A stretch of DNA of 64,000 bases from an uncultured Acidimicrobiales bacterium. Its GTDB lineage: Bacteria > Actinomycetota > Acidimicrobiia > Acidimicrobiales > SZUA-35. The DNA lies in the NCBI GenBank assembly GCA_937922805.1, contig CALAJV010000002.1:179830-243829 (forward strand). The letters are read 5' to 3'. The notes below the pieces were generated by a model. That model was not told the DNA's origin. It did no database searches and saw only the letters and a list, made by a program, of their open reading frames with translations. Position 1 is the stretch's first letter. Every line of letters starts with the position of its first letter. Of this stretch, positions 25,177 through 34,249 are shown piece after piece. A program made the position numbers and the translations under genes.

Positions 25177-27123
25177 TTGATCTCCCGAGTCTCTACTTTC
25201 GCTAAGTTGCCCGTTCGGGTTCTGATTGCTCTAATCGCGACCGTTCAAGTGGCCGCTCTGTCCACTTCTGCTGCCGCGATGCCAGAAGATCAGATCGCTG
25301 GCTGCGCAGTCACAGGGCCATCGCTAACCTTCGAATACATCAAAAACGACCCTGAGGCCTCTCAGGCTTGGCGCTTGTACGAGTCAATGTTTAATCGAGA
25401 GCCCGACCAAAAGGGTTTAGACTTCTGGTCGGCGACGCTTGAGGCTGGAACTTCCCTGGAAGAGGTTGCTGAGTTTTTTGCATCGAGTCAGGAGTTCGAC
25501 ACTAGGTATGGCAATGCTTCGAACGCTACGTTTATGAACGCAATCTACCGAAACGTTCTCTGCCGCACGCCGGACGCTAGCGGGCAGTCTTACTGGCTTG
25601 GCCAGTTGGACTCGGGACGCCTTTCTCGTGGTGACGTGCTCGCATACTTCTCCGAGTCGTCCGAACACCTAGCCAAAACCGGTACTTGCAACGGCCGCTT
25701 CCATCCAGAAGTTGCGTGCTCACCGCGAGTCCGAGAAGTCACTCAACCAACCACAACCCCGACAACCACAGCCACCCCAACCACCTCAACGCCATCAACA
25801 ACCGCAACCACCACAGCCCGACCAACCACAACCACCACAACCCGACCAACAACCACCCCAACCACCACAGCCCGACCAACCACAACCACCCCAACCACCA
25901 CAGCCCGACCAACAACCACCCCAACCACCACAGCCACCACGACGCTGTCTACAACTGCATCGACCGCTGGGACAGCAACAATCCCGACTACAACCACACC
26001 GGCTCATACCACCCCAACCGTTTCTACCACCACTTCGGAAGGTCAGGCCCCATTAGGATTGGCCCGACCTGACGCTGTGACCAATTTGCATGTCGTTCAG
26101 GTCACTAGCGATTCGGTTGAGATCGGATGGGATTTGCCCGTAGATCCTAAGCGGGTTTCATTTGACGTATTCGTAAACGACTCATACAAAAGCTGGATCG
26201 CCAGCCCGACCGTCACTAGTTTCGTGTTTCACGGTCTCGATCCAGACACGAATTACACCTTCGGCATCACCGCCGTGGGCGACCCATCACAGCCGTTCGA
26301 AGATCAGCACTACTCGCCTCGAGCTCGTGTCAATGGCACGACGATCAACAGCGTGGTTTCACCGTCTCCTGCCAACGGACGAACCCTTGTGTGGGGCGAC
26401 GACTTCAATAGCTTCGATTCATCCGTGTGGTCGAAAGAGTACAGCACCTACGGAGACGGAAACAACGAGCTTCAATGCTATCGACCAGAGAACGTCTCAG
26501 TGACGAACGGCAAGCTGGTTTTGTCGGCCGTCGAAGAAACGTATACCTGTGCAAGTGGGTTCACTCGCCACGTGACGTCAGGGATGGTTCGTTCTCAGGG
26601 TGTACGTTTCGAGCCAGGCCAGACGATTGAGTTCAGAATCAAGTTAAACCCAGTCAACCGAGACGAGCAGTCTGGCTTGTTCCCAGCCGTGTGGGCTTCT
26701 TCTTGGAACGGCGGGGGTTGGCCGACTGGCGGCGAGTTCGATTTCTTCGAGTACTTCGGCCGCACAGAGCAGGCGAATGCAGCTATTCACTACAGCAATG
26801 AGTCAACCAGGACCCACGAGCACATGTCTACCCAAATCAACTACACCGAGCAGACAAAGTTCTCGGATGACTGGCATGTGGTTGAATTCACCTGGGGAGA
26901 ATATCTCACGTGGAAGATGGATGGCGTAGTAACGTCTTCGCTTCTTGCTTCGGGTGTACCGGCGTACGACAATCCGTTTTTGGATACGTCCCACGATGTC
27001 ACTCAGCTGAAGATCAACTTCGCTCTTGGCGGCGACTGGACTGGACCGCTCGACAACGGTGCAATCGATCCATACGGCAATACAACGTTCGAGATGGACT
27101 ACATAAGAATCTACGAGGGGTAA
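25177..27123 (+). CDS. Secreted DUF4214-Fn3-GH16 glycoside hydrolase
   Basis: About 648 aa. A signal peptide (LPVRVLIALIATVQVAAL, cleaved near STSAAA) is followed by a DUF4214 region (YESMFNREPDQKGLDFW), a Thr/Pro linker (25740-26030), an Fn3 domain (PDAVTNLHVVQV) and a C-terminal GH16 domain. The GH16 active site GEFDFFEYFG keeps the E-x-D-x2-E catalytic pattern, so it should cleave beta-1,3 or beta-1,4 glycans such as laminarin outside the cell. The start is uncertain; the TTG at 25177 gives a normal-length signal peptide. Confidence 0.88.
   Translation: MISRVSTFAKLPVRVLIALIATVQVAALSTSAAAMPEDQIAGCAVTGPSLTFEYIKNDPEASQAWRLYESMFNREPDQKGLDFWSATLEAGTSLEEVAEFFASSQEFDTRYGNASNATFMNAIYRNVLCRTPDASGQSYWLGQLDSGRLSRGDVLAYFSESSEHLAKTGTCNGRFHPEVACSPRVREVTQPTTTPTTTATPTTSTPSTTATTTARPTTTTTTRPTTTPTTTARPTTTTPTTTARPTTTPTTTATTTLSTTASTAGTATIPTTTTPAHTTPTVSTTTSEGQAPLGLARPDAVTNLHVVQVTSDSVEIGWDLPVDPKRVSFDVFVNDSYKSWIASPTVTSFVFHGLDPDTNYTFGITAVGDPSQPFEDQHYSPRARVNGTTINSVVSPSPANGRTLVWGDDFNSFDSSVWSKEYSTYGDGNNELQCYRPENVSVTNGKLVLSAVEETYTCASGFTRHVTSGMVRSQGVRFEPGQTIEFRIKLNPVNRDEQSGLFPAVWASSWNGGGWPTGGEFDFFEYFGRTEQANAAIHYSNESTRTHEHMSTQINYTEQTKFSDDWHVVEFTWGEYLTWKMDGVVTSSLLASGVPAYDNPFLDTSHDVTQLKINFALGGDWTGPLDNGAIDPYGNTTFEMDYIRIYEG
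25740..26030 (+). repeat. Thr/Pro-linker coding repeat
   Basis: Low-complexity accaccacaacc-type DNA encoding a T-T-x-P-T linker. Periodic units such as cagcccgaccaac recur. It explains the long shadow frames on both strands. Confidence 0.85.
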
Positions 27124-27165
27124 CCAAACCAACCGTTCGACCAATAAACGATCAGACCGACATAC

Positions 27166-28617
27166 TTAGCTCGACGGCAGATCCCACACCCGGACATAAT
27201 CGACCAACATCGTCGATGGTGCGTCGATTCCGAAATCGTCTCGAACTCCATTGTTTAGGATGACATAGTGAGGGCTGTTACTTACGCCTTCGGTGTGAGT
27301 CGCTGCCAGTTTTCCGTTGTAGTAGACGGTAATTTTTCCTGGTTCCCATTTGGCAGCGAAGGTATTCCAACCTCCAGCGCTAGCTACCGGCGGACAGGTT
27401 TTTTTATGTCGATGATTAGTCCGACTACCCCAATGGTAGGTGAAGCACGGGACTCGGGCGCCCAAACCTTCCATGATGTCGATTTCCCCGGTCCGAGGCC
27501 AGTCTTGTCCAGTTGTCCAGAACGCTGGCCAGTTTTGAACCGCAGATGCTGTCCCTGGAATGTAGATTCGGGCCTCGCTGTAGCCATGGGTGAAATTGAA
27601 GGTCTTTCGGCTGTTTATGAGTCCGGAAACGTAGTTGGCCTGTGACCCATTCTTGAGAATGCAGGCTCGATTGTTCTCAGCTTGGGCCTTAAGTCGCAAG
27701 CTGCCCCCGGAAACGCTTACCTGCTTTGGGTGGTAACAACCATCTTCCAGATCGTTTACCGGTTTCGTATACGAGCTGTCAGAGAACCATGCGGACTCCC
27801 ACTTGGAACGGTCAAGCGAGGAACCGTTGAACTCGTCAGAAAACTTCAAGTTCCATGACCCCGACTGCCCCACTGGTGTCGGCCCGCTCGGCGCCGCGGT
27901 AGTAACGGTTTCGGGCGGTTCCGAAGTAGGAGGTTTAGACGTTGTCGGCGGCTTCGTAATCGGCGGTTTAGAAGTTGTAGGCAGTCTCGTAGTCGGCGGT
28001 TTAGAAGTAGTCGGCGGTTTCAAAGTGGTCGAAGTAGTCGACGGTTTCGAAGTCGCTACCGCACTTGTCGTCGGCGCTGCTGTCACGACCGATCGGCGGG
28101 TCGTTGTTGGACGAGAAGTCGTTGCTGATTGTCTTGTCGTTACCTCAGCCGGCGAGGAACCTCGACTCGAAGACTCCTTAACCAAACTTGTGGAGCTACT
28201 CAAAGAAGTTGAAGTTGGCTCTCCGTCCACCAGAAAGGTCGAATCTCCAACAACTGAATTTGAAGCAACGCCGGTGCTCATTTGAGGTGTGGTCGGACCA
28301 CCAGCAGTTGCACTATCGGGCGGTCGCTGAACTTTGGCGCCAGATGACCCGTCATCCGTTTGCGGTGCGGACGTGTCGGCGCCAGTGGCGTTATCCAGGC
28401 CAGCGCCAGACTTCAGGTCTACTTCAATGACGCTCGCGTCTACCAGCGACACCGACCCATCAGCGGTATCGGATTGACGGGCGAAGAGAGCGCCATCTGG
28501 ACTTGCCACTTCCGTCGAGTCGACGCCTCGCAGCCTAGGCACCACGATCATTGCGACCAACAAGCTCAGGATGACAAAAGCCGTCAGCAGCCACAATTTG
28601 TTAGATCCAATGCGCAT
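27166..28617 (-). CDS. Membrane-anchored GH16 family glycoside hydrolase
   Basis: About 483 aa. The start MRIGSNKLW leads into one hydrophobic helix (LLTAFVILSLLVAMIVV) that is a membrane anchor or uncleaved signal, then a long Ser/Thr/Pro linker, then a C-terminal GH16 domain. The active site GEIDIMEGLG has the E-x-D-x2-E pattern. The 3' end faces the other GH16 gene 42 bp away. It lacks the DUF4214 and Fn3 parts, so the two are not a simple recent duplication. Likely acts on beta-glucans at the cell surface. Confidence 0.87.
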   Translation of the reverse strand: MRIGSNKLWLLTAFVILSLLVAMIVVPRLRGVDSTEVASPDGALFARQSDTADGSVSLVDASVIEVDLKSGAGLDNATGADTSAPQTDDGSSGAKVQRPPDSATAGGPTTPQMSTGVASNSVVGDSTFLVDGEPTSTSLSSSTSLVKESSSRGSSPAEVTTRQSATTSRPTTTRRSVVTAAPTTSAVATSKPSTTSTTLKPPTTSKPPTTRLPTTSKPPITKPPTTSKPPTSEPPETVTTAAPSGPTPVGQSGSWNLKFSDEFNGSSLDRSKWESAWFSDSSYTKPVNDLEDGCYHPKQVSVSGGSLRLKAQAENNRACILKNGSQANYVSGLINSRKTFNFTHGYSEARIYIPGTASAVQNWPAFWTTGQDWPRTGEIDIMEGLGARVPCFTYHWGSRTNHRHKKTCPPVASAGGWNTFAAKWEPGKITVYYNGKLAATHTEGVSNSPHYVILNNGVRDDFGIDAPSTMLVDYVRVWDLPSS

Positions 28618-28757
28618 GACTATGCCCTTGTTCGAAGTGATATCAACACTTCTTAGTCGCACTTGGCCGACCGAACGTCTCAAAAAGAAAAAGGAGTTCT
28701 ACAGATATGTGTTCATATTTGAATCACTGTTCGACGTAGCAATCGAACAAACCGGTA

Positions 28758-28970
28758 CTAGCCGAACAACCAGCCCAAACCTTGCACGACGCGGTAAACC
28801 AAGTAGCCAACCACAGCTACAAGCGTTAACCAAAAATGCCATGGCACTTTGGCTTCCAAATCGTTTTTCTTATCGGCCATATCGACATCTGACGAGCACG
28901 TAGGGCAGGCCCCCTCAGCCGAAACCGAATTTGGAGCCAAGTAGACGTCGCAGGAATCGCACCAGGGCAC
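28758..28970 (-). CDS. Small zinc-ribbon membrane protein
   Basis: A 70-aa protein with CDSC and CPTC pairs at the N-terminus, forming a likely zinc ribbon, and one C-terminal membrane helix (FWLTLVAVVGYLVYRVVQGLGWLF). Size and layout look like a conserved actinobacterial small membrane protein. Function unknown. It lies downstream of the phosphatase gene on the same strand. Confidence 0.7.
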   Translation of the reverse strand: MPWCDSCDVYLAPNSVSAEGACPTCSSDVDMADKKNDLEAKVPWHFWLTLVAVVGYLVYRVVQGLGWLFG

Positions 28971-29084
28971 TAGCTTCGACCTTGATCGTCAACGGTGATT
29001 TCCATCTGGCCGATCATAGAGACCAGCCACGGTATATCTGCTCCGCACCCCCCACTTTGTAACCAATATTGGCCAAAATTGGTG

Positions 29085-30164
29085 CTAACTGCGGCGAAGA
29101 ACCAGTACGGCCACGTCGTCGGCAATCGGTCCTCCGGCAAAGTCCCGGGCGGCCTCCACCAACACTTTGGTAAGAACATCAGGTGACGCAGTCGGATCCC
29201 GGCGGATCATGCTGGCAACGCCATCTTCGCCGAACAAGGCATCCCCGTTTCGAGCTTCGGCCAGTCCGTCGGTATAAAGCACGGCCACGTCGTCCATTTC
29301 CCAGGCCACTTCCCGCGAATGGTACGGAGCCCTAGGATCGAGCATAAGAATGGGCCCAGTCGCTACGAGCGGGAGGACCTCGCGCCCGTGCCAAACGAAG
29401 GCAGCCGGGTGACCGGCCGATGAATATCGAACCGTTCCAGCTTCGGGATCGAAAACTAAGACACACAGCGAGATGAACTCTTCGCCTCGTTCAAGAACTG
29501 ACATTTGCGCGTTTAGCTGCTCCAACGCCTGGCCGGGATCTCGATATTGCAACAAGAAGGCCCGCAGCAGGTACTTGGCCTGCAGAGCGGTAATTGACGG
29601 CTCGATGCCGTGGCCCGTCACATCACCTATAACCGCTGCTACTCGCTGGTCGTCCACCTTGAACACATCGTAGAAGTCGCCTGCCATTGCACCGCTACCA
29701 GCTTGGTAAGCCTGACCGATCTCGAATCCTGGAAGCGATGGCAAATCAGACGGGGCCAATCGGGCCGCCCACTGCAGCGGGGCAAGCTCTTCCTGAGTAA
29801 GAACCTCCCGAGCTTTCTTTTCTACGTCGGCTCGTTCGGCCGCGATTCGAGCTACCTCGGTTTGCGAATTCTGCGAAGCCAATGCAAAAGCGGCAGGCAC
29901 TGCTAGCAGCGATACCGCCACTGATGGCCAAAAGCCCACATCAGCGATGGCAACCACCGTCAAAGCAACGGAAGTCAAGATCGTGATGCTCGCCATTTGA
30001 AAGTCGCGTTGGTAATCGTTATTTGCCAAGCGCCAAATGTCAGGATCGATTTGTTCGCCGGCTAAGCGAGCAGCGACCCGCTGGCGTTGGATCGTAGCCC
30101 GGACCCAGAAAACGGCAGCAGCAATGCAGACAGCGGCAGCAAGTGCCGGAATTAGCCGTTCCAT
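29085..30164 (-). CDS. Membrane SpoIIE/RsbU-type PP2C phosphatase
   Basis: A 359-aa protein. Membrane helices occupy about 1-22 and 60-98, followed by a short coiled region and a PP2C-like SpoIIE domain with metal-binding patterns MAGDFYDVF, VIGDVTGHGIEPS and VLYTDGLAEARNG. Such enzymes usually dephosphorylate anti-sigma antagonists in partner-switching pathways; no such partner is nearby. The ATG has TAGCCT exactly 6 nt upstream. Confidence 0.92.
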   Translation of the reverse strand: MERLIPALAAAVCIAAAVFWVRATIQRQRVAARLAGEQIDPDIWRLANNDYQRDFQMASITILTSVALTVVAIADVGFWPSVAVSLLAVPAAFALASQNSQTEVARIAAERADVEKKAREVLTQEELAPLQWAARLAPSDLPSLPGFEIGQAYQAGSGAMAGDFYDVFKVDDQRVAAVIGDVTGHGIEPSITALQAKYLLRAFLLQYRDPGQALEQLNAQMSVLERGEEFISLCVLVFDPEAGTVRYSSAGHPAAFVWHGREVLPLVATGPILMLDPRAPYHSREVAWEMDDVAVLYTDGLAEARNGDALFGEDGVASMIRRDPTASPDVLTKVLVEAARDFAGGPIADDVAVLVLRRS

Positions 30165-30170
30165 GCCTTT

Positions 30171-30176
30171 AGGCTA
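30171..30176 (-). promoter_or_regulatory. -10 hexamer TAGCCT, leaderless start of the phosphatase gene
   Basis: On the minus strand TAGCCT ends 6 nt before the ATG at 30164. Confidence 0.45.
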
Positions 30177-30373
30177 GCTCGCCTTCGATGCCCGGCGCTG
30201 GGCTGAGACTGAACATCCGATCATTTGTGCCTATTTGCGCGGCTTTCAGTATCGCTGAATCGGTGATGATCGAAGAATTTGCGGTCTTGTTAGGCCAAAG
30301 TTGCTGATTAGGACCTATTGCGGCGGTGATTGGCGGTCAACCCCCGTCGAGCTGACGGAATAACTCACAACGG

Positions 30374-31675
30374 TTATTCGCTCCGGAGCCTTGTTCTCAT
30401 TTTGATTGGCGTAGGGCCAAGGTCGAAGCTCTCGCGGATCTGACGCTCGAGGTAACGCAGGTAGCTGTCGTGAATTGGCCGGTTGACAAACAAGGTAAAC
30501 GTCGGCGGATCGACCGCGCCTTGCATGGCGTACAGAACCCTCGCCCCAGCAGCAGCAGGTTGTGCTTGCTGAGCTCGACGAATAATTTCGTTCACCTTCC
30601 CGGTGGGAATTCGGGTTTGGTAGGCATCAATCGACATACGCAACGACGGCAACAGTTTGCCGACTCCGTTACCGGTTAAGGCCGAAATTCGATGCACTCC
30701 CCCTTCAGGCAAAAAGCTCAGTTTGCGAAGTAGCTGATCGGTAAGGTCCTCGCGCTGAGCGGTCGTCATCACATCCGTTTTGTTCAACACAACAACAATC
30801 GGACAACCGGCCCCATCAACCCGTTCTGCGAGCCTTTGGTCTTGCTGGGTAACTCCTTCAGATGCATCGATGATCAGCAGAGCAACGTCGGCGCCATCAA
30901 CTGCCTTTAGCGATCGAACTACTGAGTAGTACTCAGTATCTTCAGAAATTCTTGCTTTTCGGCGCATTCCAGCCGTGTCGAGGAATCGGACCGGACCGAT
31001 CTCAGTATCGACCACAGTATCAACGGTGTCCCGTGTGGTGCCTGGCATGTCGTGAACGACTGAGCGCTCCTCACCGATCAGCCGATTGAACAACGTTGAT
31101 TTGCCAACGTTCGGCCGCCCGACCAGAGCGATACTGAAAATTCGTTCAGGTTCTTCTTCGACATCGGCCTCAGAGATCGCCGGGAGCACAGCACTAACTT
31201 CATCCAAAAGATCGGCAACCCCACCCCCATGAATCGAACTGACCGGGAATGGGTCGCCAAGGCCAAGCTTGGTGAACTCCCAAATACTTCCGACTTGTAC
31301 GTCATCATCAATCTTGTTCGCCACGAGCAGAATCGGCTTGTTAATCGATCGCAGCCATTTGGCGGCCCGCTGGTCTTCCTCAGTAATTCCAATTGTGGCG
31401 TCGACGACAAACAGAACGACATCGGCCTCTTCTAGGGCACGATCAGCCTGATCGGAGACTTTGTTTTCAAGCTCGGAACCCGCTGCCAACCATCCGCCAG
31501 TGTCGATCAACCGAAACGGCCGGCCTTGCCAATCCGTTTCCACTTCTTTACGGTCACGGGTAACGCCTGGGCGTTCTTCAACGATCGCTTCTCGCCGTCC
31601 GAGGATCCGATTCATCAGCGTCGACTTGCCGACGTTGGGTCGACCTACGATTACTACTGCTGGCAAGCTAGACAT
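30374..31675 (-). CDS. der: Ribosome biogenesis GTPase Der (EngA)
   Basis: A 433-aa double GTPase needed for 50S subunit assembly. GRPNVGKST occurs twice, at the start of each G domain, with DTGG and DTAG switch motifs and the G4 motifs VANKIDD and VLNKTDV. A KH-like C-terminal domain follows. The ATG at 31673-31675 overlaps the end of the DUF512 gene by 8 bp, so they are co-translated. Confidence 0.97.
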   Translation of the reverse strand: MSSLPAVVIVGRPNVGKSTLMNRILGRREAIVEERPGVTRDRKEVETDWQGRPFRLIDTGGWLAAGSELENKVSDQADRALEEADVVLFVVDATIGITEEDQRAAKWLRSINKPILLVANKIDDDVQVGSIWEFTKLGLGDPFPVSSIHGGGVADLLDEVSAVLPAISEADVEEEPERIFSIALVGRPNVGKSTLFNRLIGEERSVVHDMPGTTRDTVDTVVDTEIGPVRFLDTAGMRRKARISEDTEYYSVVRSLKAVDGADVALLIIDASEGVTQQDQRLAERVDGAGCPIVVVLNKTDVMTTAQREDLTDQLLRKLSFLPEGGVHRISALTGNGVGKLLPSLRMSIDAYQTRIPTGKVNEIIRRAQQAQPAAAGARVLYAMQGAVDPPTFTLFVNRPIHDSYLRYLERQIRESFDLGPTPIKMRTRLRSE

Positions 31676-33128
31676 TTGCGCCTTCGGAGTTAGCAGAGCT
31701 AACGGTAGAGCTAGCGGTCAGAGCGGATCGTAACGATATTCCGTCCGTGCTAACTACCTCGACGGTGCGAGGCAGGTCGGTAAGAGTGGTGCCGTCCAAA
31801 AACTGTCCACCGGAGAGGCAGACATCGGGCAGTAGATATCGATCGCCTTCAGGCTCCAAAGCGAGGACCCGAGACAAATCTTCGCCAACCATCAGGCCAG
31901 CTACACCAATGTTGCCGCCAAAGAACTGATTATCTACAACGACTAAGCGAACGTCGTGCCGATCTAGCGAGGAAACGAGTGGCTCAAGAACCTGCGCCCC
32001 GTAAGCACTAGTCAAAATCCCGACGGGGCGGTTTCGACTTGGTCGAAGAGACACGGCCTGAACACTCCCGGCCGAAGCCGAAGGGAGGGTCGAGGTATCG
32101 TCGTTTTGACCACAGGGTTCGGATGCTAAGCGAGCAGCCCGGTACCCCTCCGCTGGGGCCCCATCGACCCATGAGAAAAATCCAGCAGCCGGAGTAACCG
32201 CGTTATCTGACAGTCCGTGAAATTCTTGTTCGAAAGTCCGAGCCATGCCAATGCCATCTTCATGCATGGCAAATCCTTCATAGGTCTCGGCTGACGGAAA
32301 CGGCAAATCACTCAGCAGGTAGTATTCGTCAGCGGCATAAACCAGACGACGACCCAGAACCTCTAAGAAGGTTTGCTGCCAACTTTCGACTTCGGCCACC
32401 ACCGCTGCGGCCTCGGCCCGGGTGTGTGGCCTCATGGTTGGTTCGTTCGAATGGTCGCTGACTCCAAGCGGAACTACGGCCAAGGAGGCAAGCTCAGGGT
32501 AGTAGTCGAGTACTCCGAGAAGCGTTTCAGCCAGGATTTCTCCATCGTTGACCCCTGGACACACGACAACTTGGCCGTGGACCTCAACCTCAGCATCAAG
32601 GAGGGCCCGAAGCCACCGCAGGCTCATGGCGCCGCGGCGATTGCGTAGTAGGTCTGAGCGAACCTCTCGATTTGTGGCATGGATGCTCACGTAGAGCGGG
32701 GACAACCCTTCAGTTAAGACTCGTTCGAGGTCGGCTTCGGTGAATCGAGTTAAGGTTGTGAAGTTGCCATAGAGAAATGACAGTCGATAGTCGTCGTCTT
32801 TGAGGTAGAGACTCTTCCGCATCCCTTTCGGCAGCTGGTAGATGAAACAGAAGCTGCAATGATTATCGCAAGTCCGAACCTGGTCGAACACCGCAGAGTG
32901 AACCTCGATCCCAAGCGGAAGGCCTTCAGCTTTGCTTACCGCGATCGTCCGGTCGAGCCCGCCTCGATCGATTTCGAGCGTGATCTCAGGCTCATCGGTG
33001 AGAAGCTGGTATTGGATTACATCCCGAGGTTGTTCGCCGTTAATAGCCTGCACCAGGTCGCCGACCAGGACCCCAGCCAGATCGGCAGGGGAATCAGGCA
33101 TCACAGAGACGACGCGCGGAAGTTCCAC
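31668..33128 (-). CDS. Radical SAM protein with PDZ and DUF512 domains
   Basis: A 486-aa protein. An N-terminal PDZ-like domain (VVSVMPDSPADLAGVLVGD) precedes a radical SAM cysteine cluster RTCDNHCSFCF (C-x3-C-x2-C) that holds an iron-sulfur cluster, followed by the DUF512 region. Homologues commonly sit beside der, as here. The reaction is unknown; a link to ribosome or cofactor modification is only suggested by the context. Confidence 0.9.
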   Translation of the reverse strand: MELPRVVSVMPDSPADLAGVLVGDLVQAINGEQPRDVIQYQLLTDEPEITLEIDRGGLDRTIAVSKAEGLPLGIEVHSAVFDQVRTCDNHCSFCFIYQLPKGMRKSLYLKDDDYRLSFLYGNFTTLTRFTEADLERVLTEGLSPLYVSIHATNREVRSDLLRNRRGAMSLRWLRALLDAEVEVHGQVVVCPGVNDGEILAETLLGVLDYYPELASLAVVPLGVSDHSNEPTMRPHTRAEAAAVVAEVESWQQTFLEVLGRRLVYAADEYYLLSDLPFPSAETYEGFAMHEDGIGMARTFEQEFHGLSDNAVTPAAGFFSWVDGAPAEGYRAARLASEPCGQNDDTSTLPSASAGSVQAVSLRPSRNRPVGILTSAYGAQVLEPLVSSLDRHDVRLVVVDNQFFGGNIGVAGLMVGEDLSRVLALEPEGDRYLLPDVCLSGGQFLDGTTLTDLPRTVEVVSTDGISLRSALTASSTVSSANSEGANV

Positions 33129-33252
33129 TCTTCAAAGGATACGGCCGAATTGCACTACATCGGCTGCAATTGTTCTCCGGCTTTCCGGATGCCAGCGAAC
33201 GTGACCCGGGCCACTCACCTGGCCTCTACTCGTGCCTGCGGCTAATTGGCGA

Positions 33253-33258
33253 TACTCT
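33253..33258 (+). promoter_or_regulatory. -10 hexamer TACTCT, leaderless start of the MOSC gene
   Basis: TACTCT ends 6 nt before the GTG at 33265 and is identical to the hexamer at 1645-1650. Confidence 0.5.
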
Positions 33259-33264
33259 TCGCTC

Positions 33265-33693
33265 GTGATCGAAGTTCGAGCCATGCAAATAGCGCCAGCA
33301 ACCCGGCTCGAGGTCAAAGCCGTTGCCACCATTGAGATCAAGACCGGCCACGGAATAACTGGTGACCGTTATGAAAACGCCAAGCACCGCCAGGTGTCGG
33401 TGCAATCTCTCGAGGAAATTGCGCTAGCCGAAGATGAGCTCGGCCGCAGTCTTGATGCGGCACTGACTCGGAGAAATATCACCCTTTCAGCTGGGCGTTT
33501 CGATCGCACCCCTGGGTCGAAGGTGCAAATCGGGTCAGTAGAACTTGAGGTTGTCAGAGACGCAGCACCATGCAAGTTGTTGGAAGACAACTTGGGCCGT
33601 GATGCGAAGCTGGCTCTCCATAAACGAGCTGGTGTCGTTTGCAGGGTTCTGCGCGGTGGAACGGTCCAGTTGGGCGACCAAGTAATCATTTAG
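33265..33693 (+). CDS. Standalone MOSC domain protein
   Basis: A 142-aa MOSC domain, the fold used by molybdenum cofactor sulfurase C-termini and YiiM-type proteins. HGITGDRYENAKHRQVS, LTRRNITL and the cysteine in AAPCKLLEDNLG match conserved positions. The likely role is pyranopterin-cofactor-linked sulfur or oxidoreductase chemistry; the substrate is unknown. The GTG at 33265 is chosen because a -10 hexamer sits inside the longer frame 6 nt before it. Confidence 0.88.
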   Translation: MIEVRAMQIAPATRLEVKAVATIEIKTGHGITGDRYENAKHRQVSVQSLEEIALAEDELGRSLDAALTRRNITLSAGRFDRTPGSKVQIGSVELEVVRDAAPCKLLEDNLGRDAKLALHKRAGVVCRVLRGGTVQLGDQVII

Positions 33694-33744
33694 CGGAGGC
33701 GGCCAAGCACCTCTGGAGCTTTGGTGCCGCCTATCCTGAAGCGT

Positions 33745-34185
33745 ATGGAAATGATCGAGTTCGCCGACGACGAAGTTGTTCCGATCAAAGAACTAGTTGA
33801 TCTCTACACCGCCGCGGGCTGGATTCGTTCGGCCTCGGACCCTGATCAGCTTGCTAGAGCGGTCGATCGCTCGACGTACGTGGTAACGGCACGAGACGAA
33901 CACGGCACCCTGATCGGTATGACCCGTTGTCTAAGCGATGATGCGTCAGTCATGTATCTTCAGGAGGTTCTGGTCCACCCTGACCAGGATCGGACAGCCA
34001 TCGCATCAATCTTGGTTCAGCGATGCCTCACCCACTTCAGTCACGTGGCCCAAAAATTCGCGTTAACCGATGAAGCTGACCTGCCAAGACCCTTTTATGA
34101 GAGCATCGGCTTCCGAAACACCGCCGAGCTTGCCTCATTGAACGTCCAAGCATTCATTCAGTTCGACGGCGTCGACGAAATCTAG
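33745..34185 (+). CDS. GNAT family N-acetyltransferase
   Basis: A 146-aa acetyltransferase fold. VMYLQEVLVHPDQDRTAIASILVQRCL corresponds to the strand and acetyl-CoA loop, though the usual Q/R-x2-G-x-G/A is degenerate (QDRTAIA). PFYESIGFRNT is the classical C-terminal motif. Acceptor unknown. The ATG at 33745 is preferred because TATCCT (33732-33737) lies 7 nt before it, inside the longer frame. Confidence 0.82.
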   Translation: MEMIEFADDEVVPIKELVDLYTAAGWIRSASDPDQLARAVDRSTYVVTARDEHGTLIGMTRCLSDDASVMYLQEVLVHPDQDRTAIASILVQRCLTHFSHVAQKFALTDEADLPRPFYESIGFRNTAELASLNVQAFIQFDGVDEI

Positions 34186-34249
34186 CCTTTTGGGACATTC
34201 CCAGCGATGGAACACCCTAGTTCACGCACCACCAGAGCGGTCCTAGCGT

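Noticed and set aside
25740..26030. Regular repeats resembling a CRISPR array or a minus-strand Trp/Gly-rich gene
   Set aside because: The periodicity comes from codons of a Thr/Pro linker in the GH16 gene; there are no unique spacers of constant length.
28970..29179. 69-codon minus-strand frame beside the SpoIIE phosphatase
   Set aside because: It overlaps the end of the phosphatase gene in another frame and shows no recognisable motif.
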